NCBI GenBank assembly: GCA_946480835.1
Contig: CAMLLC010000001.1
Location: 387,577-451,576, forward strand
Direction: 5' to 3'
DNA: 64,000 nt
Source: Entomomonas sp945283395
Lineage (GTDB): Bacteria > Pseudomonadota > Gammaproteobacteria > Pseudomonadales > Pseudomonadaceae
The position numbers and the translations under genes are program-made. Shown here piece by piece: positions 44,843 through 54,124 of this stretch (positions are counted from its first letter, which is position 1; each line of letters begins with the position of its first letter). The notes below the pieces were generated by a model. That model was not told the origin of the DNA and did no database searches. It saw nothing but the letters and a program-made list of their open reading frames with translations.

Positions 44843-45667
44843 ATGAGTACATTATCAGTCAATCAAAACAAATTACAAAAACGCCTGCGACGCTTAGTTG
44901 GAGAAGCTGTTGCTGACTATAACATGCTAGCAGATGGCGATAAGGTCATGGTCTGCTTATCTGGTGGCAAAGACAGTTACACACTATTAGACATATTACT
45001 CTATTTACAAAAAGTAGCCCCTATCAATTTCAAGATCGTGGCTGTTAATCTTGATCAAAAGCAACCAGGCTTTCCAGAACATATACTACCTGCCTACTTA
45101 AACGCTATAGGTGTTGACTATCACATTATAGAAAAAGATACTTACTCAATCGTAAAGGAGAAAATCCCCGAAGGGAAGACAACCTGTTCACTTTGCTCAA
45201 GACTTAGAAGAGGTGCACTATATACCTATGCCGATCAAATAGGTGCCACTAAAGTGGCTCTTGGTCATCACAGAGACGATATAGTAGAAACATTCTTTTT
45301 AAATTTGTTTTATGGTGGCACCTTAAAAGCTATGCCTCCTAAACTATTAGCAGATGATAAACGCAATATTTTAATTAGGCCTCTCGCCTATTGTGCCGAG
45401 AAAGATATCATAAGCTATGCTCAGCTTAAAGCATTTCCCATTATTCCTTGTAATCTTTGTGGGTCACAAGATAACCTCCAACGCCAAGTTATTAAAGACA
45501 TGTTGCAAAGCTGGGAAAAACAACATCCTGGTCGAATAGAAATTATTTTTAGAGCATTAAAAAATGTTACCCCTTCTCAACTAGCAGATACTTCTTTATT
45601 TAATTTCAAAGACCTCCATATTGATCAACAAGCAACGCCCCGTTTTATAGATCTGATGCAAATTTAA
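44843..45667 (+). CDS. ttcA: tRNA 2-thiocytidine(32) synthetase TtcA
   Basis: TtcA, 274 residues from ATG 44843-44845, thiolates C32 of some tRNAs using an Fe-S cluster. The PP-loop SGGKDS is at 40-45. Cluster and catalytic cysteines are in TTCSLC (C115, C118) and PCNLCG (C203, C206). The RRGALYTYADQIGATKVALGHHRDDIVET segment (122-150) is diagnostic. The longer TTG start is not used by relatives. Its last 4 bases overlap the end of the convergent hemH. Confidence 0.95.
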   Translation: MSTLSVNQNKLQKRLRRLVGEAVADYNMLADGDKVMVCLSGGKDSYTLLDILLYLQKVAPINFKIVAVNLDQKQPGFPEHILPAYLNAIGVDYHIIEKDTYSIVKEKIPEGKTTCSLCSRLRRGALYTYADQIGATKVALGHHRDDIVETFFLNLFYGGTLKAMPPKLLADDKRNILIRPLAYCAEKDIISYAQLKAFPIIPCNLCGSQDNLQRQVIKDMLQSWEKQHPGRIEIIFRALKNVTPSQLADTSLFNFKDLHIDQQATPRFIDLMQI

Positions 45668-46710
45668 AGGGCCATTTTCTTAAAAATGACAGGTTTAGTC
45701 TGCTCTGGTTGGCATAATTGATTCAAAACTACCACCCAAGAAGGATGATCGTTCAGACAAGGAATTAATTCAAACAACGTTCCCCCCCCTTCTAAAAACT
45801 GTTTACGCCCTCTAATTCCTATTTCTTCTAATGTTTCTAAACAATCAGCCACAAAAGCAGGGCACATGACTAACAGTTTCTTAACTCCTTTTGCTAACAA
45901 CTTGTTCAAATACATATCAGTATAAGGCTCAATCCACTTAGTACGGCCTAACCTTGATTGGAAAGATACAGACCACTTATCCTTTGGTAACTTAGCTTGC
46001 TCAGCAAATAATTCAGCAGTTTTTAAACATTGAGTACGATAACAAACCTCTAAATAGCGACCATCTATCTCACTACTATGAACTACTTGCAAGCTATGCG
46101 CAGGATCATTGACCAACTTATGAATATGCCTCTCAGGAACCCCATGAAAACTCAATAATAGATGATCGTAATCTTGTTGCAATGCATCTTGGGCACTATT
46201 AACTAATGCTTGAATGTAGAGAGGATTTTGATAAAAAGGAGGTAATATATGCCATATTACATTTATAGCATGCTTTTTAACTACTCTTTTTACCTCCTCC
46301 ACTACAGTTGTTATTGTACTGTCGGCAAACTGGGGATATAGAGGAGCTAAAGTTATTTCTTTTACATCTTGTTTAACCAAAGTTAACAACACTGATTCTA
46401 TACTAGGTTGGCCATAACGCATAGCCATCACTACAGTTCCATGCTGCCAATGCATTTGCATCATTCTTTGTAAACGTTCACTCAAGACCCTTAAAGGCGA
46501 TCCCTCTTTCCACCAAATACTTTGATAGGCATGACTACTCAGTTCAGGACGTTTCATTAGAATCATGGCAACTAGCAACCTACGAATTGGCCAAGGTAAA
46601 TCAATTACGTAGCGGTCCATTAAGAATTCTTTTAAATAAGACTTAACATCCTGAACTTGAGGCGAATTAGGGGAACCTAAATTAACTAGCAACAAGGCAT
46701 GGTTAACCAT
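45664..46710 (-). CDS. hemH: Ferrochelatase
   Basis: HemH, 348 residues, inserts iron into protoporphyrin IX. LLLVNLGSPNSPQVQDVKSYL opens it. The metal-site histidine is in LLLSFHGVPERHIH (about 183-196), and the second catalytic Glu lies in CLETLEEIGIRG near 298. SFQSRLGRTKWIEPYTD is another family block. A run of eight Gs in the coding strand (45782-45789) encodes EGGGT near residue 309. It ends convergent with ttcA and lies 60 bases after bolA. Confidence 0.95.
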   Translation of the reverse strand: MVNHALLLVNLGSPNSPQVQDVKSYLKEFLMDRYVIDLPWPIRRLLVAMILMKRPELSSHAYQSIWWKEGSPLRVLSERLQRMMQMHWQHGTVVMAMRYGQPSIESVLLTLVKQDVKEITLAPLYPQFADSTITTVVEEVKRVVKKHAINVIWHILPPFYQNPLYIQALVNSAQDALQQDYDHLLLSFHGVPERHIHKLVNDPAHSLQVVHSSEIDGRYLEVCYRTQCLKTAELFAEQAKLPKDKWSVSFQSRLGRTKWIEPYTDMYLNKLLAKGVKKLLVMCPAFVADCLETLEEIGIRGRKQFLEGGGTLFELIPCLNDHPSWVVVLNQLCQPEQTKPVIFKKMAL

Positions 46711-46771
46711 AAAATATCTTCTTCAAAAGTTAGTTAATTAGCTCAATGTTAGCTAATCTATTTATTATTAA

Positions 46772-47098
46772 TTAATTAGCTTGCAAATCATGCAGGCCAC
46801 CACCATGACATACGGGGCTTGCAGCTATAGTATCGAGAGTGTTGGAATGCCATTCATTAAGTGAATAGGTATGCAAAGCTAAGGCGTGAAACTGTTGCAT
46901 TAAATCGCCTAAAGCACTATAAACTAATTGATGGCGCTTAACGGTAGACAGCCCCTCAAAAGCATCACTCACTAACACAACCTTATAGTGAGTTTGCTTT
47001 CCTTTATGATGGAACTGGCTTTCGTCTTCAATATTAAAAAAACTAGGCATAAAAGCCGCTAATAAAGCAGCCTTTATATTATCTGCCATAGTTATCAT
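46772..47098 (-). CDS. bolA: BolA-family protein
   Basis: BolA, 105-108 residues depending on start (ATG 47096-47098 or 47087-47089), is a small protein that pairs with monothiol glutaredoxins and acts in iron and stress regulation. Family blocks are SHYKVVLVSDAFEGLSTVKRHQLVYS-like (about 36-61) and FHALALHTYSLNEW. The conserved His that ligates an Fe-S cluster with glutaredoxin is H56 or H70. Its start overlaps the DUF2059 stop by 4 bases, so the two are coupled; hemH may follow in the same transcript. Confidence 0.9.
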   Translation of the reverse strand: MITMADNIKAALLAAFMPSFFNIEDESQFHHKGKQTHYKVVLVSDAFEGLSTVKRHQLVYSALGDLMQQFHALALHTYSLNEWHSNTLDTIAASPVCHGGGLHDLQAN

Positions 47099-47661
47099 TT
47101 ACGACCATTCTTCTTTAATGATACCCCAAGATCTTTTGCCATATTCTCTATCAAAGTGTTAATTTGAGGTACAGCATTTTGTATAACTTTCTTTTGGATG
47201 AGCTGGTCGGTTTGCATAGTCACTAACGGCAATTGTTTAACCATTTTTTGGCCAGTAGGCGATTGGTAAAACTCAATAAGTTGGGCTAACTCTGTATCGG
47301 TGAAACTAGCAGTATAGAGTTTAACAACTTCAGGTTTTAATACATCCCAGCCTACCGCCTTATCTAATATGGTATTAGCTTGAGCTTGGTATTTTTCTAA
47401 AACAGAACGTTTAGTTTCAGGAGCCTTGCTAGCCACATATAATTGTTCAAGCATAGCATTCACTTGCATATAAGCAGGAGTAGTCATTTTATCAGCATGA
47501 ATAAGATCTAAGAACTTAGCTGCTTTTTGGTCATAGCTCATAGCAGCTATAGCTTGTTGCTCTGGAGTTAATTTAGGCTTTGCTGGCTCTGTAGTACAAC
47601 CTGCGGCTAGGATAACCGCTATTGCTAGACATGAACTTCGTAATAGAGTAGGAACTGACAT
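47095..47661 (-). CDS. DUF2059 lipoprotein
   Basis: A 188-residue lipoprotein with lipobox LAAGC (C22) and a DUF2059 domain. The conserved segment is LKPEVVKLYTASFTDTELAQLIEFYQSPTGQKMVKQLPLV (about 109-148). It is expected at the outer-membrane inner face or periplasm. It is coupled to bolA by a 4-base overlap (47095-47098). The function is unknown. Confidence 0.85.
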   Translation of the reverse strand: MSVPTLLRSSCLAIAVILAAGCTTEPAKPKLTPEQQAIAAMSYDQKAAKFLDLIHADKMTTPAYMQVNAMLEQLYVASKAPETKRSVLEKYQAQANTILDKAVGWDVLKPEVVKLYTASFTDTELAQLIEFYQSPTGQKMVKQLPLVTMQTDQLIQKKVIQNAVPQINTLIENMAKDLGVSLKKNGRK

Positions 47662-47928
47662 TATTATATCCTTCTGTTAAGTATAGCATTCACAAAATGA
47701 CTATATTAATTTATTTCAAGTTATAACGTCTATTTATTAGTGATATCTTTAGAAAGTCAAGTGTAACAAAATAAAGATAACGCTTAAAACAACAGCAATA
47801 CGAAATCTATTAATATGTTTGCTAGATTATTTTAGTCTAAAAAAGCAATTAGTCATATTAATATATAGACGAATATTATAAGATATGAAGTAATAATAAA
47901 ATTAGGAAATTGCTAATAAGGCCTGTTG

Positions 47929-48531
47929 ATGAATATCCCTAATATACTTACCGTTATTCGTGTTATTCTAATCCCCATTTTTGTCATTATTTATCTTCTA
48001 CCCTTTGCATGGGTATATGTAGCTGCAAGCTTTATATTTGCTATTGCCTGTATAACCGATTGGTTTGATGGATATCTTGCTAGACACTGGAATCAAACAA
48101 CACCTTTTGGTGCCTTTTTAGATCCAGTGGCTGATAAACTTATTGTAGCCGTAGCGCTGGTATTATTGGTCGGAAGCCACTCAAGAGTTATCACTGGCAG
48201 CATGGTCAATCTATGCCTCACCCTATCGGCTATAATCATCGTAGGTCGTGAGATAGTCGTATCCGCTCTGCGAGAATGGATGGCCGAGCTGGGTGCAAGA
48301 GCTAATGTTGCGGTATCTAAATTAGGAAAATATAAAACCGCCGCCCAAATGCTAGCTTTAGTTATTCTCCTAGCCAATCCCCCCATGTTAACGATTTGGG
48401 TCATAATAGGTTATATCTTACTAGGACTAGCTGCCATTTTAACTATTTGGTCAATGATTCATTATTTAATTGCAGCATGGCCCTACTTATTTATAGAAAG
48501 CCAAACTAATAAAGAAAATAACAAGAATTAA
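47929..48531 (+). CDS. pgsA: CDP-diacylglycerol--glycerol-3-phosphate 3-phosphatidyltransferase
   Basis: PgsA, 200 residues from ATG 47929-47931 with AAGG seven bases upstream (the TTG one codon before is not needed), makes phosphatidylglycerol phosphate. The CDP-alcohol phosphotransferase motif D-x2-DG-x2-AR-x8-G-x3-D-x3-D is present: D44, D47, G48, A51, R52, G61, D65 and D69. Four to five membrane spans follow. Pseudomonas usually places uvrC before and tRNA genes after pgsA; neither is found here. Confidence 0.94.
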   Translation: MNIPNILTVIRVILIPIFVIIYLLPFAWVYVAASFIFAIACITDWFDGYLARHWNQTTPFGAFLDPVADKLIVAVALVLLVGSHSRVITGSMVNLCLTLSAIIIVGREIVVSALREWMAELGARANVAVSKLGKYKTAAQMLALVILLANPPMLTIWVIIGYILLGLAAILTIWSMIHYLIAAWPYLFIESQTNKENNKN

Positions 48532-48881
48532 AGCTATATTTCATTTCTTTTACCTATGCCTAGCCTGTTTAATTCCATTTTTTTAACCATAACAGCAGCT
48601 ATGTACTTAGCTTAAACTAATTTAACCTCATCTGTTAGAGAACTAAATAACATAAAAATACTAGCTCGCTAGATTAAAAATTCTTTATAGCAAAACTTTA
48701 CCCCATCTTTAGCTTACTATTAGTCATTACCTTAGATAACTCAGCTCCAAATAACCTAAAAGGATCACAACAACTCATGTTAATGGAGTTATATTTATCT
48801 AAAACAATTTGCACGTTTGACTAACATTTATACATAATTAACTAATTAGTTAATTAAATAAACATACTATTTAAATTATTT
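48532..48881. other. Intergenic region carrying the operator of the decayed efflux operon
   Basis: About 350 AT-rich bases between pgsA and the TetR pseudogene. It holds a 22-bp perfect palindrome near its right end (48835-48856). No tRNA, terminator with T-tract or reading frame is supported. Confidence 0.4.
48835..48856 (+). promoter_or_regulatory. 22-bp perfect palindrome, likely TetR operator
   Basis: Arms of 11 bases mirror each other exactly (TAATTAACTAA and its complement, no spacer). The site is 25 bases before the TetR start. Such palindromes are typical autoregulatory operators of TetR repressors. It remains intact although the repressor and transporter genes are broken. Confidence 0.55.
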
Positions 48882-49555
48882 ATGAAAAACGATAGCAAAA
48901 AACCTGCCACCTTAGGGCGAATACCTGTTAGCCAAGGTGAAGATAAATATAACTGCATCCTAGATAGTGCGGTGAGCTTATTTGCGATACAGGGGATAGC
49001 GGGTACTACTATTTCACAAGTAGCGCAAAAAGCTAAGGTCACTTCTGCTATGGTGCATTATTATTTTCAAAACCGCGATGGTTTGGTGGGTCACATAGTA
49101 ACAGAACGACTCGCGCCAGCTATGACGAAAGTTTGGTTCGCTGTTGATGAAACTATGCTTGTTGATCCAGCCATTGTTATAATCCAGCTTATTAACTCTT
49201 TGCTTGATGTCGTTGAAAAGATGCCAGAGCTTCCCTTACTTTGGAATAGTGAAATTTTAAATATAGGCGGTCTTTTGCGAGAACCTTTTTTTCAATCATT
49301 CCACAACATAAAATTAACAACTTAATAGACTTTTTTAATACTGCCCAAAAAAACGGACTAATCACTTCAACAATTGCTCCTAATCTTATTTTTCCTAGCA
49401 TTATTGCCTCTATTATTGTGCCTTTAGCAGCACAAACTTTTACAAATAAGATACCTATGCTAAAAATTGCTAATAAAGAAACGCTTCGCCAACACGTTAT
49501 TTCATTAATATTAAATGGTGTACTAGTTGACAATTCAAAGAGGAAAGATGGATGA
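48882..49555 (+). pseudogene. TetR/AcrR-family regulator, frameshifted
   Basis: The N-terminal HTH is clear (ILDSAVSLFAIQGIAGTTISQVAQKAKVTSAMVHYYFQNRDGLV, about 27-70). The frame is lost at the T7 run 49286-49292 and stops at 49323-49325. Reading the other frame from there recovers the normal C-terminal helix-rich domain, ending at TGA 49553-49555 (INNLIDFFNTAQKNGL to SKRKDG). One T was probably lost (8 to 7). The true end overlaps the HlyD start as ATGA. It probably repressed the operon through the 48835 palindrome. Confidence 0.75.
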
Positions 49556-50507
49556 AACAAATTTACCACATCTTCCTTAATTTATTACTAATCACAATAT
49601 TAATGGGTTGTAACGAAACAGCTAATAACAGTTTTCAAGGTTACATAGAAGGCGATTATATTTATTTAGCACCTTCACGTACTGGCCTATTGAAAATCTC
49701 CTAGCTGCACGAGGGGCGACAGTTGCAATGGGGATGCCATTATTGGTATTAGAAGCTGACACAGAGCGTAACAAGCTACAAGAAGCACAACATGAATTGA
49801 CTTCTGTTACAGCAAAACTACGAGATATGGGAAAAAGCAAGCACCCTGAAGAAGTTGCAATGATACAAGCACAACTCAATCAAGCTAAAGCTCAAGCTAA
49901 CAATGCTACTGCCCTACTAAAACGTTATCAAAGATTGATTCAGAACGGCGGAATAAGCCAACAAGAATTCGATAATGCACAAGCCAAGGCAAAAGAATCA
50001 GCAGCACGGGTAGTTGAGCTTATCAATCAATTAAAAGTATTTCAACTATCTGAGCGAGAAGACTTGATTAACGCCCTACGGGCAACAGTAGAAGCTGCTA
50101 AGGTACGCGTTGCACAAGCCAAATGGGAGCTAGCGCAAAAATTTATAAAGATGCCCTGTAACGGACTAATTTATGACATTTTATATCGGCCAGGTGAATG
50201 GGTATCTGCTGGACCCCCAGTAATTCAGTTACTTCCATCAGAAAATGTCAAAATTCGCTTTTTTCTGCCCCAAACACAGCTTGGAAAAATTCAACTAGGT
50301 GAACGAGTACAAGTTAACATAGATGGTCAGCAAAACTCTTTTATTGCAACTATTAGTTATATTTCTGCAAATGTTGAATACACCCCCCCTGTTATTTACA
50401 GTAATGAAACACGCTCTAAATTAGTTTTTATGGTGGAAGCCGTACCAAATTTAGACATTGCGCTATCTTTGCATCCTGGTCAACCAGTAAATGTAAGTTT
50501 ACTATGA
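49552..50507 (+). pseudogene. HlyD-family membrane-fusion lipoprotein, frameshifted
   Basis: The true start ATG 49552 (overlapping the TetR stop) begins a lipoprotein-like signal with lipobox LMGC (residue 20). The frame stops at TAG near 49702-49704 after RTGLLKIS. The +1 frame resumes as LAARGATVAMGMPLLVLEADTERNKLQEAQ and runs to TGA 50505-50507 with the long coiled-coil hairpin (about 70-180), lipoyl and beta-barrel parts of a HlyD adaptor. The ATPase gene start overlaps the stop by 4 bases. One lost base near 49685-49692 explains the break. It would link the inner-membrane ABC exporter to an outer-membrane channel. Confidence 0.75.
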
Positions 50508-51438
50508 CGAACTCTTTCTCTTTCCCTGCCATCAAGGTAAAGAATCTAACTAAAGCTTATGCTAACAAAAAAGTGGTAGATAATGTATCGCTAACTGTTC
50601 AAAGAGGTGAAATATATGGTTTTTTAGGGCCAAACGGAAGTGGTAAAACTACCTGTATTCGTATGATGTGTGGTTTACTAACACCTGATTCTGGAAATGG
50701 TAGCTGCCTTGGTTTCGATATTTTACATGAAACCTCAAGCATCAAACAACGAATTGGCTATATGACGCAAAAATTTTCTTTTTGGGAAGATTTAACAATA
50801 AAAGAAAATTTAGCATGTATTGCTCGTCTGTATGAAATGAAGAACCGCAAAGATGTTGCAAATCAGGCTCTTGAACATCTAAAGTTACAAGGTAGAGCAA
50901 ACCAACTGACTGGGTCACTTTCTGGTGGCTGGAAGCAACGCCTAACTTTAGCAGCTTGTATGCTACATAAACCAGAACTTCTATTACTAGATGAACCAGC
51001 CGCAGGAGTTGATCCGACGGCCCGCCGCGATTTTTGGGATGAGCTACACGCCCTAGCTGACCAAGGGATTTCGGTATTAGTAAGCACACATTACATGGAT
51101 GAAGCAGAACGTTGCCACAAACTAGCTTATATTGCCTACGGCAAATTACTAGCAACCGGGACCTCAGCCGAAATTATTGCTTCGCAAAACTTAAATACTC
51201 TAGCTGTATATGGTGATAATCTGAATACCTTCGCTAAAAAAGTAGAAAAAAACCAGGTATAGAACAAATAGTGATGTTTGGTAGCTCCCTTCATATTAGT
51301 GGTAAAAATAAAGATCTTTTATTAAATTCTGTTACTAGTGAACTAAAAGCAAATCAAAAAATGGAAATTATACAAACAAATCTTGAAGATGTATTCATTT
51401 ACCTGATGAGCCATTCACAAGATAACTATGGAGTATAA
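50504..51438 (+). pseudogene. ABC exporter ATP-binding protein, C-terminal frameshift
   Basis: The ATPase core is complete: Walker A GPNGSGKTT (about 43-51), LSGGWKQRL (signature with Trp after GG), Walker B LLLLDEPAAGVDPTARRDFWDEL. The frame is lost at the A7 run 51246-51252 and stops at 51260-51262. The neighbouring frame continues with IEQIVMFGSSLHISGK and ends at TAA 51436-51438, just before the permease start, with the typical IIQTNLEDVFIYLM tail of this family. The protein could still bind ATP without its last 60 residues, so partial function is possible. Confidence 0.75.
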
Positions 51439-51440
51439 GA

Positions 51441-52580
51441 ATGAACCAAAAACGTGGCTTTTCTGTAACACGTTGGTGGGGAATTATACTTAAAGAATTT
51501 CTCCAGCTAACCCGAGATCGTTTAACCTACGCGATGATTATTGGCTTACCCATTGTACAACTGTTACTTTTTGGATATGCCATTAATAACGATCCTAAAC
51601 ACCTGCCAACTGCCTTAGTTTTTGGTGAGCACAGTCAATTTACACGCAGTATTGAAGCAGCGTTGCGTAACTCAGACTACTTTTCTATAATTGGTACAAT
51701 GTCCTAGGCACAAGCTACCAATGCTCTCGCAAAAGGGCAAGTATATTTTGTGGTCAATGTACCTACCGATTTTACAAGGAAATTATTGCGTGGTGAACAA
51801 CCCATCATACTGATAGAAGCTGACGCAGCAGACCCAACCGCGGCCAACGGGGCATTAGGAGCGGCACAAGGGATAGTTCAATCCGTTGTAAAAAAAGACT
51901 TCATAGGGCCGCTAGCTTATCTTAGTGGAAATGGTGATGCTTTTTCAATTCAAGCTCACAAAAAATACAATCCTGAAGGTCTCACACGCTACAACATTGT
52001 TCCTGGCATAATAGGCTTGATTCTAAGTATGACAACTGTGATGATGACCGCTTTGGCAATCACCAGAGAGCGAGAGCGTGGCAATATGGAAAACTTACTA
52101 TCCTCACCTGTTACACCACTGGAGATTATGACTGGCAAGATTGTTCCCTATATCTTAATTGGTCATATCCAAATAACTATTATCATTGGCTTGGCAATAA
52201 TAATGTTCAATATTCCCTTTTTAGGTAATCCTTTTATACTCTATGTGGCAGCAATTTTATTTATTGTAGCTAACTTAATAGTAGGTGTAACAATTTCTTC
52301 TTTTGCCAAAAATCAATTACAAGCAATGCAAATGGCCATCTTTTACCTATTACCTAATATATTATTATCAGGTTTTATGTTTCCTTTTGCAGGTATGCCA
52401 CAATGGGCACGAGCGTTGGGAAGCCTATTACCACTGACTTATTTTAATCGTTGTATGCGGGGTATTTTATTAAAAGGTAACGTCTGGAGCGATCTTTGGC
52501 CGTCCATATGGCCAGTTGGGTTATTCTGTATTGTTGTTATGCTAATATGCACCAAATTTTTTCATAGGACCTTAGATTGA
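51441..52580 (+). pseudogene. ABC-2 permease, interrupted by an in-frame TAG
   Basis: A 379-codon permease of the ABC-2 type (YhhJ/YbhS-like) with a single in-frame TAG at 51705-51707 after IIGTMS. The first part has WGIILKEFLQLTRDRLTYAMIIGLPIVQLLLFGYA; the second has YNIVPGIIGLILSMTTVMMTALAITRERERGNMENLLSSPVTPLEIMTGKIVPY, the conserved cytoplasmic loop, and four to five more membrane spans ending before 52580. CAG to TAG by one transition would explain it. It is the only permease gene of the operon. Confidence 0.8.
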
Positions 52581-52993
52581 TTCAAAATAATCCATAAAAT
52601 CTATATAAATCAATTAGTTATAAATATATCAATTTAATGATTAACAAATTAGGAACTCTCCATACCAGACAACATACATCTGTTATTATGACTACAATGA
52701 AGCGTCTTTAGTCATTCATTATTATGCCACTTAACTTTATATCCTTCCTTATGCTTAATACTTGTCACATGCAATCACCTAACAGAGGAATTATCCAATG
52801 GTGAGGAGTTTACAGTCATAACTAGTTATAAAATCCTAAAAACGACTTAGCAATAATGATGGTTACTAATACAGCGCTTGAAATGTCGGAACTTTATTCA
52901 TTTACTATTCGTAGTGTCGTTTATACAATTTAAAGGAAATTAGTTTCTTAAATTATTTACAGATGATTATAGTAAATAGTAACTTATAATTTT
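52581..52993. other. Gene-poor stretch between decayed genes
   Basis: About 410 AT-rich bases without a reading frame, strong hairpin or recognisable fragment. It may contain further, unrecognisable remains of decayed genes. Confidence 0.35.
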
Positions 52994-53668
52994 ATGACAC
53001 CTTTGATAAATATTAGTTTATTAATTTTAAGTTTGGGGTTAGCTGCTAGTTGTTTGTGGGGAGCTAGTCACTTAGCTTGGTATTGGGTTATTTTAATGAT
53101 TTGGGGGATTTGCCCTTATCAATAATTGCCGTTTGCTATGATGCATGAAGCAGTGCATAGTGTAACTGCAAAATCTACCCTACTTAATAGAGTGATAGCT
53201 ATTATTAGTAGTTGGGTTTTTCCAACTTCTTTCTTGTTACAAAAACAGGCTCACTTAGGACATCACGCTCGTAACAGAACTTATGCTGAGCTATATGATT
53301 ATTATCCCCTCCCCACCAATCGAAATTGAGAAGAAATATCCTATTAATAGGAGGTAATTTATTTGGTTGCTAGTAATTTCTATAAGTCCATGACCTACAT
53401 TATAAGTATGGTTTGAAATGGCTCTATCTTTTGGCTATCAAGTTTTATTATTCTGGTTATTTGTATCTATGCTTTTGGCGTACATTGGTCAGTGTTAAAG
53501 TATGCTGGTCATGCTTGGAGTAGCAGAGACATTTAAAATGGTGCATGGAATTTAAAAGTTTCAGCTGTTTGTAGCTGACTTGCGTTAAACTATCACTATC
53601 ATTTAGCTCATCATCAACACCCCCCAGTACCTTGGTGTGAATTACCTAAATATGTTACCTCAAACTAG
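52994..53668 (+). pseudogene. Fatty-acid-desaturase-like gene, seven internal stops in one conserved frame
   Basis: Starting at ATG 52994, one frame runs for 224 codons to TAG 53666-53668 with stops at 53123, 53327, 53345, 53348, 53414, 53534 and 53576. The frame is kept throughout; only nonsense codons break it. Three histidine boxes are visible: HEAVH near residue 52, HLGHH near 92 and HLAHHQHPPVPW near 203, with hydrophobic spans between. This pattern fits membrane di-iron desaturases/hydroxylases (fatty acid desaturase or carotene-ketolase-like). The stops include TGA where Trp is plausible, as expected from G-to-A or C-to-T decay. Confidence 0.7.
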
Positions 53669-53689
53669 TTAACCAATTTAGCGCAGGAT

Positions 53690-54110
53690 ACATAGCAAAG
53701 AAACTAATACCCACTATTAAGCCATTGCAACAAAAGCATGTAAAACGTTGTCTGAATGGCCCAAGTGGATATTTTATAAGTTGCAATGTGGGTCTAATGT
53801 CAAATAAAGAAGAATCCTATGATCATAACTTAACGTAGAATAATTTAAAGTAAATTTACCGTAGTTTTAGCAAACTAATTGATGGGCATTTATTGTATAA
53901 TGAAGAGAAATTAGATAGTTATTAAGTTGCTAGCATAAGTTAGAAAACAGCGTAGTTTACCAGGTAATCAGATAGATATATTAACATTCCATGAGAGTTT
54001 ACTACCACTAGATAAACTAAAAGATAACCTATCCAATTATTATATCTAACTTTCAGTAGTAACCTATTATTGTGGTGATTTATTAACTAAAGCATTGCAG
54101 CTAAAGGGAA
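53690..54110 (+). pseudogene. Decayed reading frame of unknown identity
   Basis: Two protein-like segments are readable in different frames: AKKLIPTIKPLQQKHVKRCL then SFSKLIDGHLLYNEEKLDSY (53692 to about 53925), and NQIDILTFHESLLPLDKLKDN then VVTYYCGDLLTKALQLKG (about 53960-54112, in the frame of the next gene). They are separated by stops and at least one frameshift. They look like one former gene between the desaturase and the GNAT-like gene. I cannot name the family. Confidence 0.35.
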
Positions 54111-54124
54111 ATAAAGGTATTACA

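Noticed and set aside
48532..48881. tRNA genes after pgsA, as in Pseudomonas
   Set aside because: The stretch has no cloverleaf-like segments or T-loop consensus that I can find.
53126..53329. Short intact gene of 67 codons
   Set aside because: It is the middle of the desaturase frame, bounded by stops, with histidine boxes shared with the flanking segments.
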